Positions 8,123 to 16,643 are shown, numbered from the stretch's first letter. The stretch: 22,547 nt of DNA from CALZIK01 sp046756565 (GCA_046756565.1 JBHHWO010000075.1:1-22547); one strand, 5' to 3'. Translations and numbers: made by a program. The notes: generated from the sequence alone by a model not told the origin.

Positions 8123-8683
8123 CTATCGAACCCGCTCGAGGTACTTGCCGGTCTCGACCTCGATCCGGACCACGTCGCCTTCCTTGATGAACTGGGGCAC
8201 GTGGGCCTCGACGCCGTTGTCGAGAATGGCCTCCTTCGGCACACTGCTGTTCTCGAGGTGAATCGGAGCCGGAGTGGAACGCACCTCGAGCTCGATTGTG
8301 GCTGGAGGCCGAACCTGGAACGGCTCGCCCTCCAGAAACTCGACCTCGACCTCCCGATTCGGCTGGAGGTAGCGCGCGAAGGATCCGAAGCTCGTCCTTG
8401 GTATGCCGATCTGCTCGTAGGTCTCGGGATGCATGACAACGCATTGGTCACCGTCATCGTAGAGGTATTCCATGGCTTGTCGCTCGAGCTCGAGCTCCTC
8501 GAAACGCTCCTCCGGCCGGAAGCGCCGCTCGGTGAGATGCCCGGATTCCAGCTTCTCGAGCTTGGCGTGGACTGTGCCGTGCATCTTGCCGCCACCGGCG
8601 TGGTATTCCGCATGGAGAACCCTATAGGCAGACCCCTGGACACGGATCGCCATCCCGGATCGGATGTCACTGGCGGGCTTCAT
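8123..8683 (-). CDS. efp: Translation elongation factor P (loop-variant form)
   Basis: The 186-aa product covers full EF-P: an N-terminal KOW-like domain (about residues 3-60), a central OB domain and a C-terminal OB domain ending VPQFIKEGDVVRIEVETGKYLERV. EF-P binds between the ribosomal P and E sites and relieves stalling at polyproline. The loop that holds the modified residue reads AGGGKMHG, with Lys33 at its tip. Compared with the classic PGKG loop it has one extra residue between the flanking Glu (E26) and the KL that follows. The start is ATG at 8683, chosen because AAGAGG sits 5 nt upstream and the protein then begins MKPASDIRSG. An upstream GTG-type extension to 8767 has no family support. 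Modification enzymes (EpmA, EarP, YmfI) are not in the window. Confidence 0.92.
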   Translation of the reverse strand: MKPASDIRSGMAIRVQGSAYRVLHAEYHAGGGKMHGTVHAKLEKLESGHLTERRFRPEERFEELELERQAMEYLYDDGDQCVVMHPETYEQIGIPRTSFGSFARYLQPNREVEVEFLEGEPFQVRPPATIELEVRSTPAPIHLENSSVPKEAILDNGVEAHVPQFIKEGDVVRIEVETGKYLERVR

Positions 8684-8688
8684 CGAAA

Positions 8689-8694
8689 CCTCTT
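8689..8694 (-). promoter_or_regulatory. Ribosome binding site of efp
   Basis: AAGAGG on the minus strand lies 5 nt before the ATG at 8683 and fixes the start over the longer upstream reading frame. Confidence 0.65.
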
Positions 8695-8841
8695 CGCGGA
8701 GGCCGTTGCTGAACCTAACGCATGGCCGAGTGCCTCGAAACACCCGAAGAGGTAGGGGACCACGCACGAATTGACTCAGAGAGCCCGAGTCGCGTTATTG
8801 AGATCAAAACAACGAGATCGCCAACCGGCGACCCACCGCCG

Positions 8842-9543
8842 CTACCAGGACAGAGCCGGTCGCTCGGCGTCGAGGCGATGGGTGGCTGGCGAGGACCCGA
8901 ACCAACGCCGGAGCCCGTCGCAGAGGTCCGCCGCGACAGCGTCCACAGCCTGGTCCGGAATCTCGGCGACAGCCTCCGAAACGAAGACCGCATCGCGGGT
9001 CGTTTCGCGAATGAGCGCACGCTCGGACTGGCGCCAGACGAGGTGCCGGGTGAGGACCTCGGAGCCGCAGGTGTAGGCGAGCTCGCCCGCCGGAACGGTC
9101 TCAGGATCCTCGTCGTCCAGCGCTTGGAAAGTGTCGCCCTCGCCGGTCAGGCGCACTTCGAGATCGCCGGCGATCTCCGCCAGATCGTATCCGCCGGCCG
9201 GCAACACGTGCTGGAGGGAGATCGCGTTGTAGAAATCGACCAACGGGTGAATCCGGAACGGCTCGCCGCCCTTCATCGCGCGGCGCAGAAGAGCCTCGAT
9301 CGAGGTTGGAAACCGCTTGCCGGAGACGCCCAGTGCTCGGAAGCTCTCGCGCCAAGGCGCGATGCGCGGGTGGGACTGGGCGTTCCCGTACTCGCCCGCG
9401 GCGGCGGCGCCGTCCCAGGCCTCGGACCAGAACCGCGCGATCGCCTCCGGGTCGCCGGCCCGACCCAGGCCTTCGGCGACAATCACCGCGATCCGCAAGC
9501 CCGGTAGAGCTTCGAAGACTCCGGGGTGAACGTGTAGTCCCAT
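8842..9543 (-). CDS. Stand-alone B3/B4 tRNA-binding (PheRS beta editing-like) domain protein
   Basis: From the ATG at 9543 the product has 233 aa and starts MGLHVHPGVFEALPGLRIAV. It matches the B3/B4 domain found in the beta subunit of phenylalanyl-tRNA synthetase and in free-standing proteins. The signature segment HPLVDFYNAISLQHVLPAGGYDL aligns with the family's PLVD-x-YN-x-(V/I)SL...P-x-GG-x-D core. Free-standing B3/B4 proteins are thought to hydrolyse mischarged aminoacyl-tRNA or bind tRNA; the substrate here is unknown. The open frame runs upstream to 9735, but that part overlaps the DUF3592 gene and lacks family similarity, so the shorter start was chosen. It lies between the DUF3592 gene (80 bp) and efp (158 bp), all on the minus strand. 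Confidence 0.82.
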   Translation of the reverse strand: MGLHVHPGVFEALPGLRIAVIVAEGLGRAGDPEAIARFWSEAWDGAAAAGEYGNAQSHPRIAPWRESFRALGVSGKRFPTSIEALLRRAMKGGEPFRIHPLVDFYNAISLQHVLPAGGYDLAEIAGDLEVRLTGEGDTFQALDDEDPETVPAGELAYTCGSEVLTRHLVWRQSERALIRETTRDAVFVSEAVAEIPDQAVDAVAADLCDGLRRWFGSSPATHRLDAERPALSW

Positions 9544-9623
9544 GGCGATCGCCGAGCCTACCAAGGGCCGCACCGGGACCCTGCCGCCGGGCTCATCATC
9601 GGCCGCGGCGAGACCACCGGCTG

Positions 9624-10067
9624 CTAGTCGGCGCCGCCACGCGACCGGCGAGCCAGCCACCTGAGCTGAAACGCCATCGTCGTGGCGAAGAGCAGGCCGA
9701 AGATCACGAAGAACTCCCAGTTCGTCGAGACCCACGGCTCGAGCACGGCCTCACGCGGCTCTCGAGGATCGTAGAAGACCCTGACCGAATCGCCCACGGC
9801 GCGCTCACGCAGCGTGGCCAGGCCGCGGCTGCCAAACAGGATCCGATTGCCCTGGTACGCGACGCCGTCCACCGTGTAGCGGTAGGTCACTCTGGGGTAG
9901 TTGACGCCGTCCGAATGGCCCCAGGAGAACGACATCACTTCGCCCCGTGTCACGTGCCAGGTCCGCGCCGAAGCTTCCGAGACCCGGAGCCGGATTCCCC
10001 AGCCGAGGATTGCCAGTCCGAGGGCGAGCGATATCGCGGTGCCGGCCTTCGCGGGTCCGAAGCTCAT
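9624..10067 (-). CDS. DUF3592 domain membrane protein
   Basis: The 147-aa product has hydrophobic helices at about residues 8-26 and 115-135. Between them is a beta-rich extracytoplasmic or lumenal segment with the DUF3592 pattern: W-x-x-x-x-G-x-V (WHVTRGEV), P-x-V-x-Y-x-Y-x-V-x-G (PRVTYRYTVDG), and the FYDPREPREAVLEP motif near the second helix. The function of this domain is not known. It starts 11 bp after the metallophosphoesterase gene ends, so the two are probably cotranscribed. Confidence 0.85.
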   Translation of the reverse strand: MSFGPAKAGTAISLALGLAILGWGIRLRVSEASARTWHVTRGEVMSFSWGHSDGVNYPRVTYRYTVDGVAYQGNRILFGSRGLATLRERAVGDSVRVFYDPREPREAVLEPWVSTNWEFFVIFGLLFATTMAFQLRWLARRSRGGAD

Positions 10068-10078
10068 CGTCGGACAGC

Positions 10079-11125
10079 CTACCCTTCTCCCGGGGCATGG
10101 AGACCAGGGCGTCGGAGGCTCAGAGTCATCGTCGCGGGAGCCAGGCCGCGCAGGCTCCGGCCACCAAGAACTGCCGCCGCTCGTGGCTTGGGAACCCCCT
10201 TGACCTCCAACCGGACCACGGCGTCCGGGTCAACGGATTCGAGGAGGATTCGCAGGCGCTCGCCCAACTGTCGTGCCCCGAGCCCGGCGACTTCGATTGC
10301 GAGATCGATCATCGGCCGAGTCGGGAGCTCGTGAAACCGCCACTGCCGGAAGCGTCCTCCGTCTTCGCGCGGCTCCAGTTCCAGCGTCATGTACCCCTTG
10401 GGCTCGTCACGCTCCGCGGCGCTGGTGCGCTCGATAGATCCGGGGTAGAGCACTGGGGCCGCGAGCCGGCGACCGGAGAGATCCGTCGACAGCACCTGCC
10501 GCCGGTGGATGTGGCCGGCCAGGACAGCCGCGAATCCGGGCGGAATGTCGCTCCCACGGACGACGTCGGCCCCACGACGGAACGTGTAGCCGCTCGGTCC
10601 GACCCGGGCCCCTTCGACAGTCTGATGGATGCAGAGGAGCCGGATCGACACGGGAGCGTCAAAGCACCCGGTCTCTCGAACGAGCTGGCGGAATCGACCT
10701 CGGGCGTCTTCACGCTGGAACGGGAAGCCGGCGACTGCGACCTCCGAGTCTCCGGCCTCGAGCCGAACCGTGCGCGGCCGGTCGAGCAGGTACAGCCGCT
10801 CGTGTCCGGCGAGCAGCGGAAACGGAATCGCCGAGCGCTCGTGGTTTCCCGGCACGACGACCACCGGAATGCCCGAAGCGGCTACCTCGATCAGAGGCTC
10901 GAAGGCGCGGTAGACCAGCTCTCGGCGGACCCGGCTCCGGAACAGCAGGTCACCGCCATGAACCACGAGATCGACCTCGCCGCGGCGCGCCGGCTCGAGC
11001 GCGAGGTCGAAGTTGGCGAAGAAATCAGGCCCCCGCCTGCGGCGCTCGACTCTCGGCCGGTGCGGCTGGTCGAAGCCGAGGTGGGTGTCGGCGATCAGTA
11101 GAACGCGAAGGAGCGGCACGGCCAC
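10079..11125 (-). CDS. SbcD/Mre11-like metallophosphoesterase (putative DNA repair exonuclease)
   Basis: The 348-aa product has the full calcineurin-like phosphoesterase motif set: D-x-H in IADTHLG (D13, H15), GGD in VVHGGDLLF, GNHE in VPGNHER, H in CIHQT, and GHIH in LAGHIHRRQ. These residues bind the two metal ions of the family. The layout and C-terminal cap resemble SbcD/Mre11 nucleases, which process DNA ends with an SbcC/Rad50 ATPase. No SbcC-like partner is in the window; it could lie elsewhere or the protein may act alone. The GTG at 11125 is used here. An in-frame GTG at 11119 has AGGA at better spacing and is a credible alternative. Confidence 0.85.
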   Translation of the reverse strand: MAVPLLRVLLIADTHLGFDQPHRPRVERRRRGPDFFANFDLALEPARRGEVDLVVHGGDLLFRSRVRRELVYRAFEPLIEVAASGIPVVVVPGNHERSAIPFPLLAGHERLYLLDRPRTVRLEAGDSEVAVAGFPFQREDARGRFRQLVRETGCFDAPVSIRLLCIHQTVEGARVGPSGYTFRRGADVVRGSDIPPGFAAVLAGHIHRRQVLSTDLSGRRLAAPVLYPGSIERTSAAERDEPKGYMTLELEPREDGGRFRQWRFHELPTRPMIDLAIEVAGLGARQLGERLRILLESVDPDAVVRLEVKGVPKPRAAAVLGGRSLRGLAPATMTLSLRRPGLHAPGEG

Positions 11126-11225
11126 ATCCTACGCGCCGGCGGGCGGACCTCGCCGGCTAGGAGCTCTCCGGAGTTCTGAGCTCCAGCTGGCCGGCCGCTT
11201 CCCAGGCGCGATGCCGGGCGGCGGC

Positions 11226-11879
11226 TCAGACCGCCGGGCCGGTCGGAGTCGCGACCAGATCGAGCTTGACCAGCACGTCGTCCCGGATCAGGTCTTCCGC
11301 CTTCCCCGGGTAGACGATGTCGAAGTCGAAGCGCTTGATCGCGAACTCGGCAGTGGCGCGGATCTCGCCGTCGCCGATCTCGATCGTCGCGGGAAAGCCG
11401 ATCTGCTTGGTGACGCCGTGAAGATCGAGGTTGCCGGTCACGATGTACGCACCGGTCGCCGTGGCCTCGATCGAGCTCGATTCGAAGATGGCCACGGGAT
11501 AGTTCTCGACGTCGAAGAAGTCGGCACTTTTCAGATGTCCGGTGAGGCGCTCGTTGTCGGCCCAGAGCGAGGTGGTATCGATCTCGACCTCGAGTCGCGA
11601 GTTCTCCGGACCGCCATCGGCCAGCCAGATCGTGCCGCCGAAGCTACCGAAGCCGCCGTTGTGCGAGCCAGTGACCTTCGAACCGACGAATCCGATTGTC
11701 GACTCGGAGCCGATCGCGAAGGGCGCACCCGGGTCGGCGGAAGCCTCCTCGACGGGCGGAGCCGACGCTTCGACCACAGCCTGGGGGGCATCGGCCGCCG
11801 GGTCGGCGCAGCCGGTCAGCGTCGGCGTCAGAAGGAGAGTGAGCAGGATCCAACGGTTTCGGGCTTCTGGGTGAAGCAT
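11226..11879 (-). CDS. YceI-like domain lipoprotein
   Basis: The 217-aa product starts MLHPEARNRWILLTLL and carries a lipoprotein signal with lipobox LTGC near residue 23, followed by an Ala/Pro/Glu-rich linker. The remaining part is a YceI-type lipocalin-like barrel: FAIGSESTIGFVGSKVTGSHNGGF, a central HLKSADFFDVENYPVAIFESSSI segment, and GNLDLHGVTKQIGFPA. YceI proteins bind isoprenoid or other lipophilic molecules in the periplasm; the ligand here is unknown. The ATG at 11879 is chosen because GAGGAG lies 10 nt upstream and it gives a normal signal peptide. The open frame extends to 12023 without support. It precedes the metallophosphoesterase gene by 100 bp on the same strand. Confidence 0.9.
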   Translation of the reverse strand: MLHPEARNRWILLTLLLTPTLTGCADPAADAPQAVVEASAPPVEEASADPGAPFAIGSESTIGFVGSKVTGSHNGGFGSFGGTIWLADGGPENSRLEVEIDTTSLWADNERLTGHLKSADFFDVENYPVAIFESSSIEATATGAYIVTGNLDLHGVTKQIGFPATIEIGDGEIRATAEFAIKRFDFDIVYPGKAEDLIRDDVLVKLDLVATPTGPAV

Positions 11880-11889
11880 GGCGTGTGTT

Positions 11890-11895
11890 CTCCTC
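11890..11895 (-). promoter_or_regulatory. Ribosome binding site of the YceI-like gene
   Basis: GAGGAG on the minus strand, 10 nt before the ATG at 11879; it decides the start over longer in-frame options. Confidence 0.6.
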
Positions 11896-12044
11896 GGTTT
11901 CTGAACTGGAAGCGGGAGTCTAGCCAGCCGGAGGCCAGCGCACAAGACCGCCGAGCCCGGGACCTGGGCGGTCTGCGAATCCGGGAAGCGCTCAGCGCCG
12001 GTGAATCTCGCGCGTTGTCGCATCGTCCATGCGCTCGAAAGCTC

Positions 12045-12209
12045 TCATGTGCTCGTCCTCGGCGGTCCGAGGAAGATCGCAGGTAATCGAAGCGGCGTCG
12101 TATCGGAAGGCGATTCTGAGACTGCACGGACCATGAGAACCGGCACGAGCATCATGACCACGAACGTGATCACGACCGCCGCCAGGACTCTGCTGGGCTT
12201 CACGCTCAT
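12045..12209 (-). CDS. Possible small single-helix membrane protein
   Basis: A 54-aa frame begins MSVKPSRVLAAVVITFVVMM and has one hydrophobic helix at about residues 8-27 after a basic start, then a short polar tail rich in Pro, Ser and Thr. Such a shape is typical of small inner-membrane proteins. The Shine-Dalgarno is weak and distant (GGAAG about 16 nt upstream) and no family is recognised. It lies about 165 bp upstream of the YceI-like gene on the same strand. It could be chance; the hydrophobic segment and lack of any opposing gene are the only support. Confidence 0.35.
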   Translation of the reverse strand: MSVKPSRVLAAVVITFVVMMLVPVLMVRAVSESPSDTTPLRLPAIFLGPPRTST

Positions 12210-12277
12210 TTCGGCAACACCGGGCTTCCTTCAGAGTCCAAAGCGAGCGTCGCCAGCGGACTGCCGAGCTATCCCGG

Positions 12278-12505
12278 CTATTCCGCTGCTCGGGCGGTCA
12301 CGCGAACGGTGGTCTCTCGCTTGTCCCAGTGCGCGCGCACGTCGCAGTCTCGGAAGCTGGGAGTGCTCAGAACTTCGATGGTCATGACCGGGCGGTCAGC
12401 CGCGCCGAAGCTATAGATCGGAACCGCCAGCTGAAGCCTGGGCGAGGGATCGCAGAAGCGCTGGAGGAGAAGGCCAAGGCCACTCAGTTGACCGAGGCGT
12501 CCGCC
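12278..12505 (-). pseudogene. Coding-like fragment directly after the sensor kinase, possible gene remnant
   Basis: The frame is open from 12505 to a TAG at 12278-12280 and overlaps the end of the sensor kinase gene in another frame. Its only ATG is at 12385, giving 35 aa (MTIEVLSTPSFRDCDVRAHW...). The upstream part, including PRLQLAVPIYSFGAADRP, has natural-looking composition and high G/C at third codon positions, unlike a random frame. No ribosome binding site is seen for the ATG. It may be the C-terminal end of a decayed gene or a small protein with a non-standard start. No family is recognised. Confidence 0.3.
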
Positions 12506-15500
12506 TCAGGCTCGTCCAGGACCTGACGAACCTTTCTGCTGATCTCGGCGGGCGAGAAGGGCTTTTGCAGAAACGCGTGGCCGAGCCTCTGGGTCGGGTC
12601 CTCCTTGCGCGTTCCACTCGCGACCACCACCGGCAGATCTGGTCGCACGTCTCGCATCTCCTCGATCAAGGCCGCTCCGGTAATCTCCGGCATGAGCTGA
12701 TCAGTGACGAGAAGTTGGAAGCGATCCGGCTGGCTCTTGAATGCGCGCAAGGCCTCCCTACCGCTGGTAAAGGCGACGACTTCGTAGCCGGCGGCTTCGA
12801 GCATCTTCTTGGCCAAGAGCGCAATGGACTTCTCGTCGTCGACGAAAAGGATGCACTCCTTGCCGGTAACCGGGGCCTCCTCGCGATCGTGATCCGACAC
12901 TTCGAGCCCGCAGGCGGGAAAGTGTATGACCAGCGTGGTCCCCTCCCCGGGCTCGCTCGAGGCGCCGAGGTCGCCGCCGTGGGCCTTTACGATGCCGTGT
13001 ACAACGGAGAGTCCCAGCCCGGTTCCGGAGCCCGCCTTCTTGGTCGTGAAGAAGGGATCGAACATCCTCTCCAGCGTGTCGCTGTCCATGCCGTGGCCGG
13101 TGTCTCGCACGGTCAGCCGGACATGCGGACCGGCCCCCAGCTCACAGCCCTGGGCGAGGTCTGCCGCCGAGAGCTCGACGCTCTCGAGCCTGACCTCCAG
13201 CTCTCCGCCCGCCTCGAGGGCGTGCGCGGCGTTGGTCCCGAGATTCATCACCACCTGATGGATCTGACCGGGATCGGCGATAACGGCTGGGCACTGGGGA
13301 TCGACCGATACCCGGAACCGGATCGTGGCCGACAACGAAGATCGAAGGAGCTCACATGCCTCCTGGACGACCGGCCCCAGCGCCACCGGCTCCCTCGGCC
13401 GCTCGTCGCGACGGCTGAAGGTCAGGATACGGGCCACGAGGTCGCGGGCGCGCTCGCTGGCTCTGACCACCTGTTCGACGTGCTCGGCTTCTTCACTATC
13501 GGCGGGAAGCGAGTCCAGGGTGAGGCTGGAATAGCCGTAAACAGCTGTCAGGATGTTGTTGAAGTCATGCGCGATGCCGCCCGCCAGGGTACCGAGGGCC
13601 TCCATCTTCTGCGACATTCGAACTTGCTTCTCGAGCTCCCTCATCTGGGTGATATCGCTGCCGGAGCTCAGGACGATCGGAGAGCTGTCGTCGCCGGAAG
13701 CGAAACGGGTCGAATGCCAGGCGATGATTCGCCTCTCGCCCACCCGGGTGACGAGATCGTGCTCGTAGTATTGGTAGTCGCCCACGTCTTCGAGCTGGGC
13801 CTGCACCTCGGCTCGCAATTCCGCCGGCACGAACCTCTCGACCCACCGGCTGCCGACGATCTCGTGCTCCTCGTATCCGAGAACACGGCAGCCTTTCTGG
13901 TTGATGAGACAGACCCTGCCTTCCTCGTCGAGGGCGACCATGATCACCTCGGCGACGTTCAAGTACTCCTGGGCCTTGAGCTTTTCAGCCTCGAGCGCCC
14001 TCTCCTTGGCCTGCCGATCGTGGATCTCGATCTTGAGCGAGGTGTTGGCCCGCTCGAGCTCGAGGGAGTGGCGCCGCTTGCGCCGTTGCGACCGTATGAC
14101 GGCCACGGCGACGGTCACGAGAGCCAACGAATAAACGCCGTACGCCCACCAACTTCGCCATGGCGGCGCCGCGACGAGGAGGGTGATGGTCAGGCCCTCG
14201 TCATTCCATACGCCGTCGTTGTTCGAGGCCCTGGCGCGGAATACGTAGCCTCCGGGACGCAAGTTGGTGTAGGTCGCGCGATGCAACGCGCCTGAATCGA
14301 TCCAGTCGCGGTCGAAGCCCTCCAGCTTGTACATGTACCGGTTCTTTTCAGGCGCCGAGTAGTCGAGGCCGGCGAACTCGAATGCGACGACCGAGTCCTT
14401 ATAGCCGAGCCGGATCTCGTCGACCTCGCCTAGCGGACGGTCGAACGCCACCGGGCTGTTGAACTTGAGGAAATCCGTCAAAACGACGGCCGGCGGGTGC
14501 CGATTCGATCGGATGGCCGCGGGTGCAAAGACGTTGAAGCCATGGACACCGCCGAAGAACAGCTCACCGCTTCGGGCACGCATGGCTGCGGCGAAGTTGA
14601 AGTCGTTGCTCTGCAGCCCATGGCTGGCGTCGTAGTGAGTCAGCTCGCCGCTGCGAGGATCCATGCGAGCCAGACCGCGGTCGCTGCTCAACCATAGATC
14701 ACCTTGGTCACTCAGGGCGGAGGCGAAGACGATGTTGCTGCGCAGGCCTTGCGCGAGCCCGTATCGTCGCACCGACATTGTCCCGGCTTGCCGGTCTGCG
14801 GCGCTCCACCGGTTCAGGCCGGCACCGCGAGTGCCGATCCACAGGTTGCCGTCGGTATCTTCGACCAGGTTGAACACGCCGTCGCCACTCAGGCTGCGCG
14901 GATCGGCCGGATCGTGCCGGTAGTGTACGAAGCCGCCCGTCTCGCGCGCCAGCCGGTTGAGCCCGGCAACCTCGGTCCCGACCCAGAGAGTGCCGGTCCG
15001 GTCCTCGTAGAGGGCGGTCACCCGGTCGCTGCTGAGGCTCCGCGGATCGCTCGGATCGTGTCGATAGCGAACGAAGCTCTGTCGAGAGCCGTCGAAGCGA
15101 TGAAGCCCGCCGCGCCACGTGCCCACCCAGAGCGTTGATTGCTGGTCTTCGAGCAGTACTGTCACGCCGTTCCAGGCGAGACTCGATGGATCGTCCGGGT
15201 CGTGCTGGAACCGGTCGAATCTCCCGCGCCGCCGATCGAGCCGATTGAGCCCTCCGTTAAGGGTGCCGACCCAGAGAACTCCTTCCCGATCGACGAGAAG
15301 CGACATCACCCGGTCGTCGCTCAGACTGGTGGGGTCGCTCGCCGCGTTGCGGTAGCTCGTGAACTCACCGGTCGCACGATCGAGTCGACTGAGCCCGCCT
15401 CCGAAAGTGCCCACCCAGACGGATCCGTCCCGGTCTTCTGCAAACGAGGTCACGAAGTCATTGCTCAGCTCGCTGGGCTGCTCGGAGCGCCTTCGGTAGT

Positions 15501-16620
15501 GATGAAAGTCGCCGGTAGCCGTGTTCCAGGTGTTCAAGCCGGCGAAGGTACCGACCCAGAGCACGCCGCCTCGATCCTCGAATATGGAGATGACCGTGTC
15601 GTGGCTCAGGCTGTACGGGTCGGTGGCTTCGTGGCGGTAGTGCCTGAAGTCATTCGTGGCCGGCTGCCAGGCATCCAAACCGTCGTCGGTGCCGACCCAC
15701 AGGGTACCGGCGGTGTCCTCGAAGACGACCCGCACCTTGGCCGAGCCGAGGCTGCCCGAAGAGCCCTCATCGGGCAGGAAGCGGTCGACTCTGCGCGCGA
15801 CCGGATCCAGCCGGTTGAGCCCGCCGTCGTATGTCCCTGCCCAGATGCCGCCGTTGCTGTCTTCGAAGACACAGCGTACCCGGTCGGAGCTCAGACTCGA
15901 CGGATTCTCGGGATCGTGCCGAAACCGCGTAAAGACACCCGTGGCGGGATTCAGCGCACTGAGCCCTCCGCCGTCGGTCGCGACCCACAGCAATCCGAGG
16001 CGATCCTCGAACAGAGCTCGTACCAGATCGCCGCCGAGGCTCGACGGATCTTCGGGGTCGTGCCTGAAATGGGTGAAGGACTGGGTCTGTCGGTCGAAGC
16101 GCTCCAGACCGCCGCCATCGGTGCCAACCCAGAGGACACCCTTGCGATCTTCGAGCACCGCACGCACTCGATCGTCGCTCAGGCTCGATGGCTCCGAGGG
16201 GTCGTGACGGAGGCGGGTGAAGCTCCCGGTCGATCTGGAGAAACGACTGAGACCGCCACCATCAGTCCCTACCCAGAGAACGCCTTCGCGATCCTCGAGG
16301 AGGTCCCAAACGAAGTCGTGCGACAAGGAGGTCGGATCACCGGCATCGTGCTGGTAGTTGGTGAATCCGAAGCCATCGAAGCGGCTCAAGCCGTTTTGCG
16401 AGCCGAGCCAGATGAAGCCGTCATGGTCCTGAAGGACCGATTGGATTCCCGCCGATGGCAGACCGTCGTCCAGAGTGAGGTGGCGGAAGCGGACGTTCTT
16501 GAATTCACCACGGGCGGTCGCGGCGCCCGGGACGATCATCGCGAGCGCCAGCGCCAGATACCGCAGCCACCACGGCACAGTCGTCTTGCCAAACCCCCTT
16601 TCAACCCCGGCGGCCGTCAC
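12484..16620 (-). CDS. Hybrid two-component sensor histidine kinase with two beta-propellers
   Basis: The 1378-aa protein begins with a hydrophobic export segment (about residues 17-37). Fourteen Reg_prop repeats follow (about 58-717), each built on ED-x-x-G-x-LWVGT-x-x-GGL-x-R, enough for two seven-bladed propellers. A Y_Y_Y domain (about 735-815; RYMYKLEGFD, GGYVFRARASNNDG) leads into one membrane helix (about 823-840). Inside the cell come a short coiled coil, a PAS domain (about 881-990), HisKA with phosphoacceptor His in GGIAHDFNNIL, and HATPase_c with N box (HQVVMNLGTNAAHAL), DTGHGM, FDPFFTTK and GTGLGLS. A C-terminal receiver (about 1252-1370) keeps FVDDE, the acceptor Asp in VTDQLMP and Lys in LQKPFS. 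This is a complete periplasmic-sensing phosphorelay kinase; no output DNA-binding domain is fused. The GTG start at 16620 lies 23 bp after the protease stop. The stimulus is unknown. Confidence 0.93.
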   Translation of the reverse strand: MTAAGVERGFGKTTVPWWLRYLALALAMIVPGAATARGEFKNVRFRHLTLDDGLPSAGIQSVLQDHDGFIWLGSQNGLSRFDGFGFTNYQHDAGDPTSLSHDFVWDLLEDREGVLWVGTDGGGLSRFSRSTGSFTRLRHDPSEPSSLSDDRVRAVLEDRKGVLWVGTDGGGLERFDRQTQSFTHFRHDPEDPSSLGGDLVRALFEDRLGLLWVATDGGGLSALNPATGVFTRFRHDPENPSSLSSDRVRCVFEDSNGGIWAGTYDGGLNRLDPVARRVDRFLPDEGSSGSLGSAKVRVVFEDTAGTLWVGTDDGLDAWQPATNDFRHYRHEATDPYSLSHDTVISIFEDRGGVLWVGTFAGLNTWNTATGDFHHYRRRSEQPSELSNDFVTSFAEDRDGSVWVGTFGGGLSRLDRATGEFTSYRNAASDPTSLSDDRVMSLLVDREGVLWVGTLNGGLNRLDRRRGRFDRFQHDPDDPSSLAWNGVTVLLEDQQSTLWVGTWRGGLHRFDGSRQSFVRYRHDPSDPRSLSSDRVTALYEDRTGTLWVGTEVAGLNRLARETGGFVHYRHDPADPRSLSGDGVFNLVEDTDGNLWIGTRGAGLNRWSAADRQAGTMSVRRYGLAQGLRSNIVFASALSDQGDLWLSSDRGLARMDPRSGELTHYDASHGLQSNDFNFAAAMRARSGELFFGGVHGFNVFAPAAIRSNRHPPAVVLTDFLKFNSPVAFDRPLGEVDEIRLGYKDSVVAFEFAGLDYSAPEKNRYMYKLEGFDRDWIDSGALHRATYTNLRPGGYVFRARASNNDGVWNDEGLTITLLVAAPPWRSWWAYGVYSLALVTVAVAVIRSQRRKRRHSLELERANTSLKIEIHDRQAKERALEAEKLKAQEYLNVAEVIMVALDEEGRVCLINQKGCRVLGYEEHEIVGSRWVERFVPAELRAEVQAQLEDVGDYQYYEHDLVTRVGERRIIAWHSTRFASGDDSSPIVLSSGSDITQMRELEKQVRMSQKMEALGTLAGGIAHDFNNILTAVYGYSSLTLDSLPADSEEAEHVEQVVRASERARDLVARILTFSRRDERPREPVALGPVVQEACELLRSSLSATIRFRVSVDPQCPAVIADPGQIHQVVMNLGTNAAHALEAGGELEVRLESVELSAADLAQGCELGAGPHVRLTVRDTGHGMDSDTLERMFDPFFTTKKAGSGTGLGLSVVHGIVKAHGGDLGASSEPGEGTTLVIHFPACGLEVSDHDREEAPVTGKECILFVDDEKSIALLAKKMLEAAGYEVVAFTSGREALRAFKSQPDRFQLLVTDQLMPEITGAALIEEMRDVRPDLPVVVASGTRKEDPTQRLGHAFLQKPFSPAEISRKVRQVLDEPEADASVN

Positions 16621-16643
16621 CTCGGAGACCTCGACGCCGGGGA

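Larger units (their letters stand above)
11880..12483. other. Gene-poor region between the YceI-like and sensor kinase genes
   Basis: About 600 bp with no well-supported gene. It holds the yceI-like leader with its ribosome binding site (11890-11895) and two minus-strand frames with coding-like composition, listed separately (12045-12209 and 12278-12505). No terminator with a clear U-run was found after the sensor kinase. Plus-strand open frames here have Arg/Ser-rich, shadow-like composition. Confidence 0.5.

Noticed and set aside
7941..8444. 167-aa minus-strand frame extending past efp
   Set aside because: Out of frame with efp, which is clearly coding; the tail beyond efp has no family or start support.
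12565..14295. 576-aa plus-strand frame
   Set aside because: Antisense to the histidine kinase core, whose H, N, G and receiver motifs are all intact.
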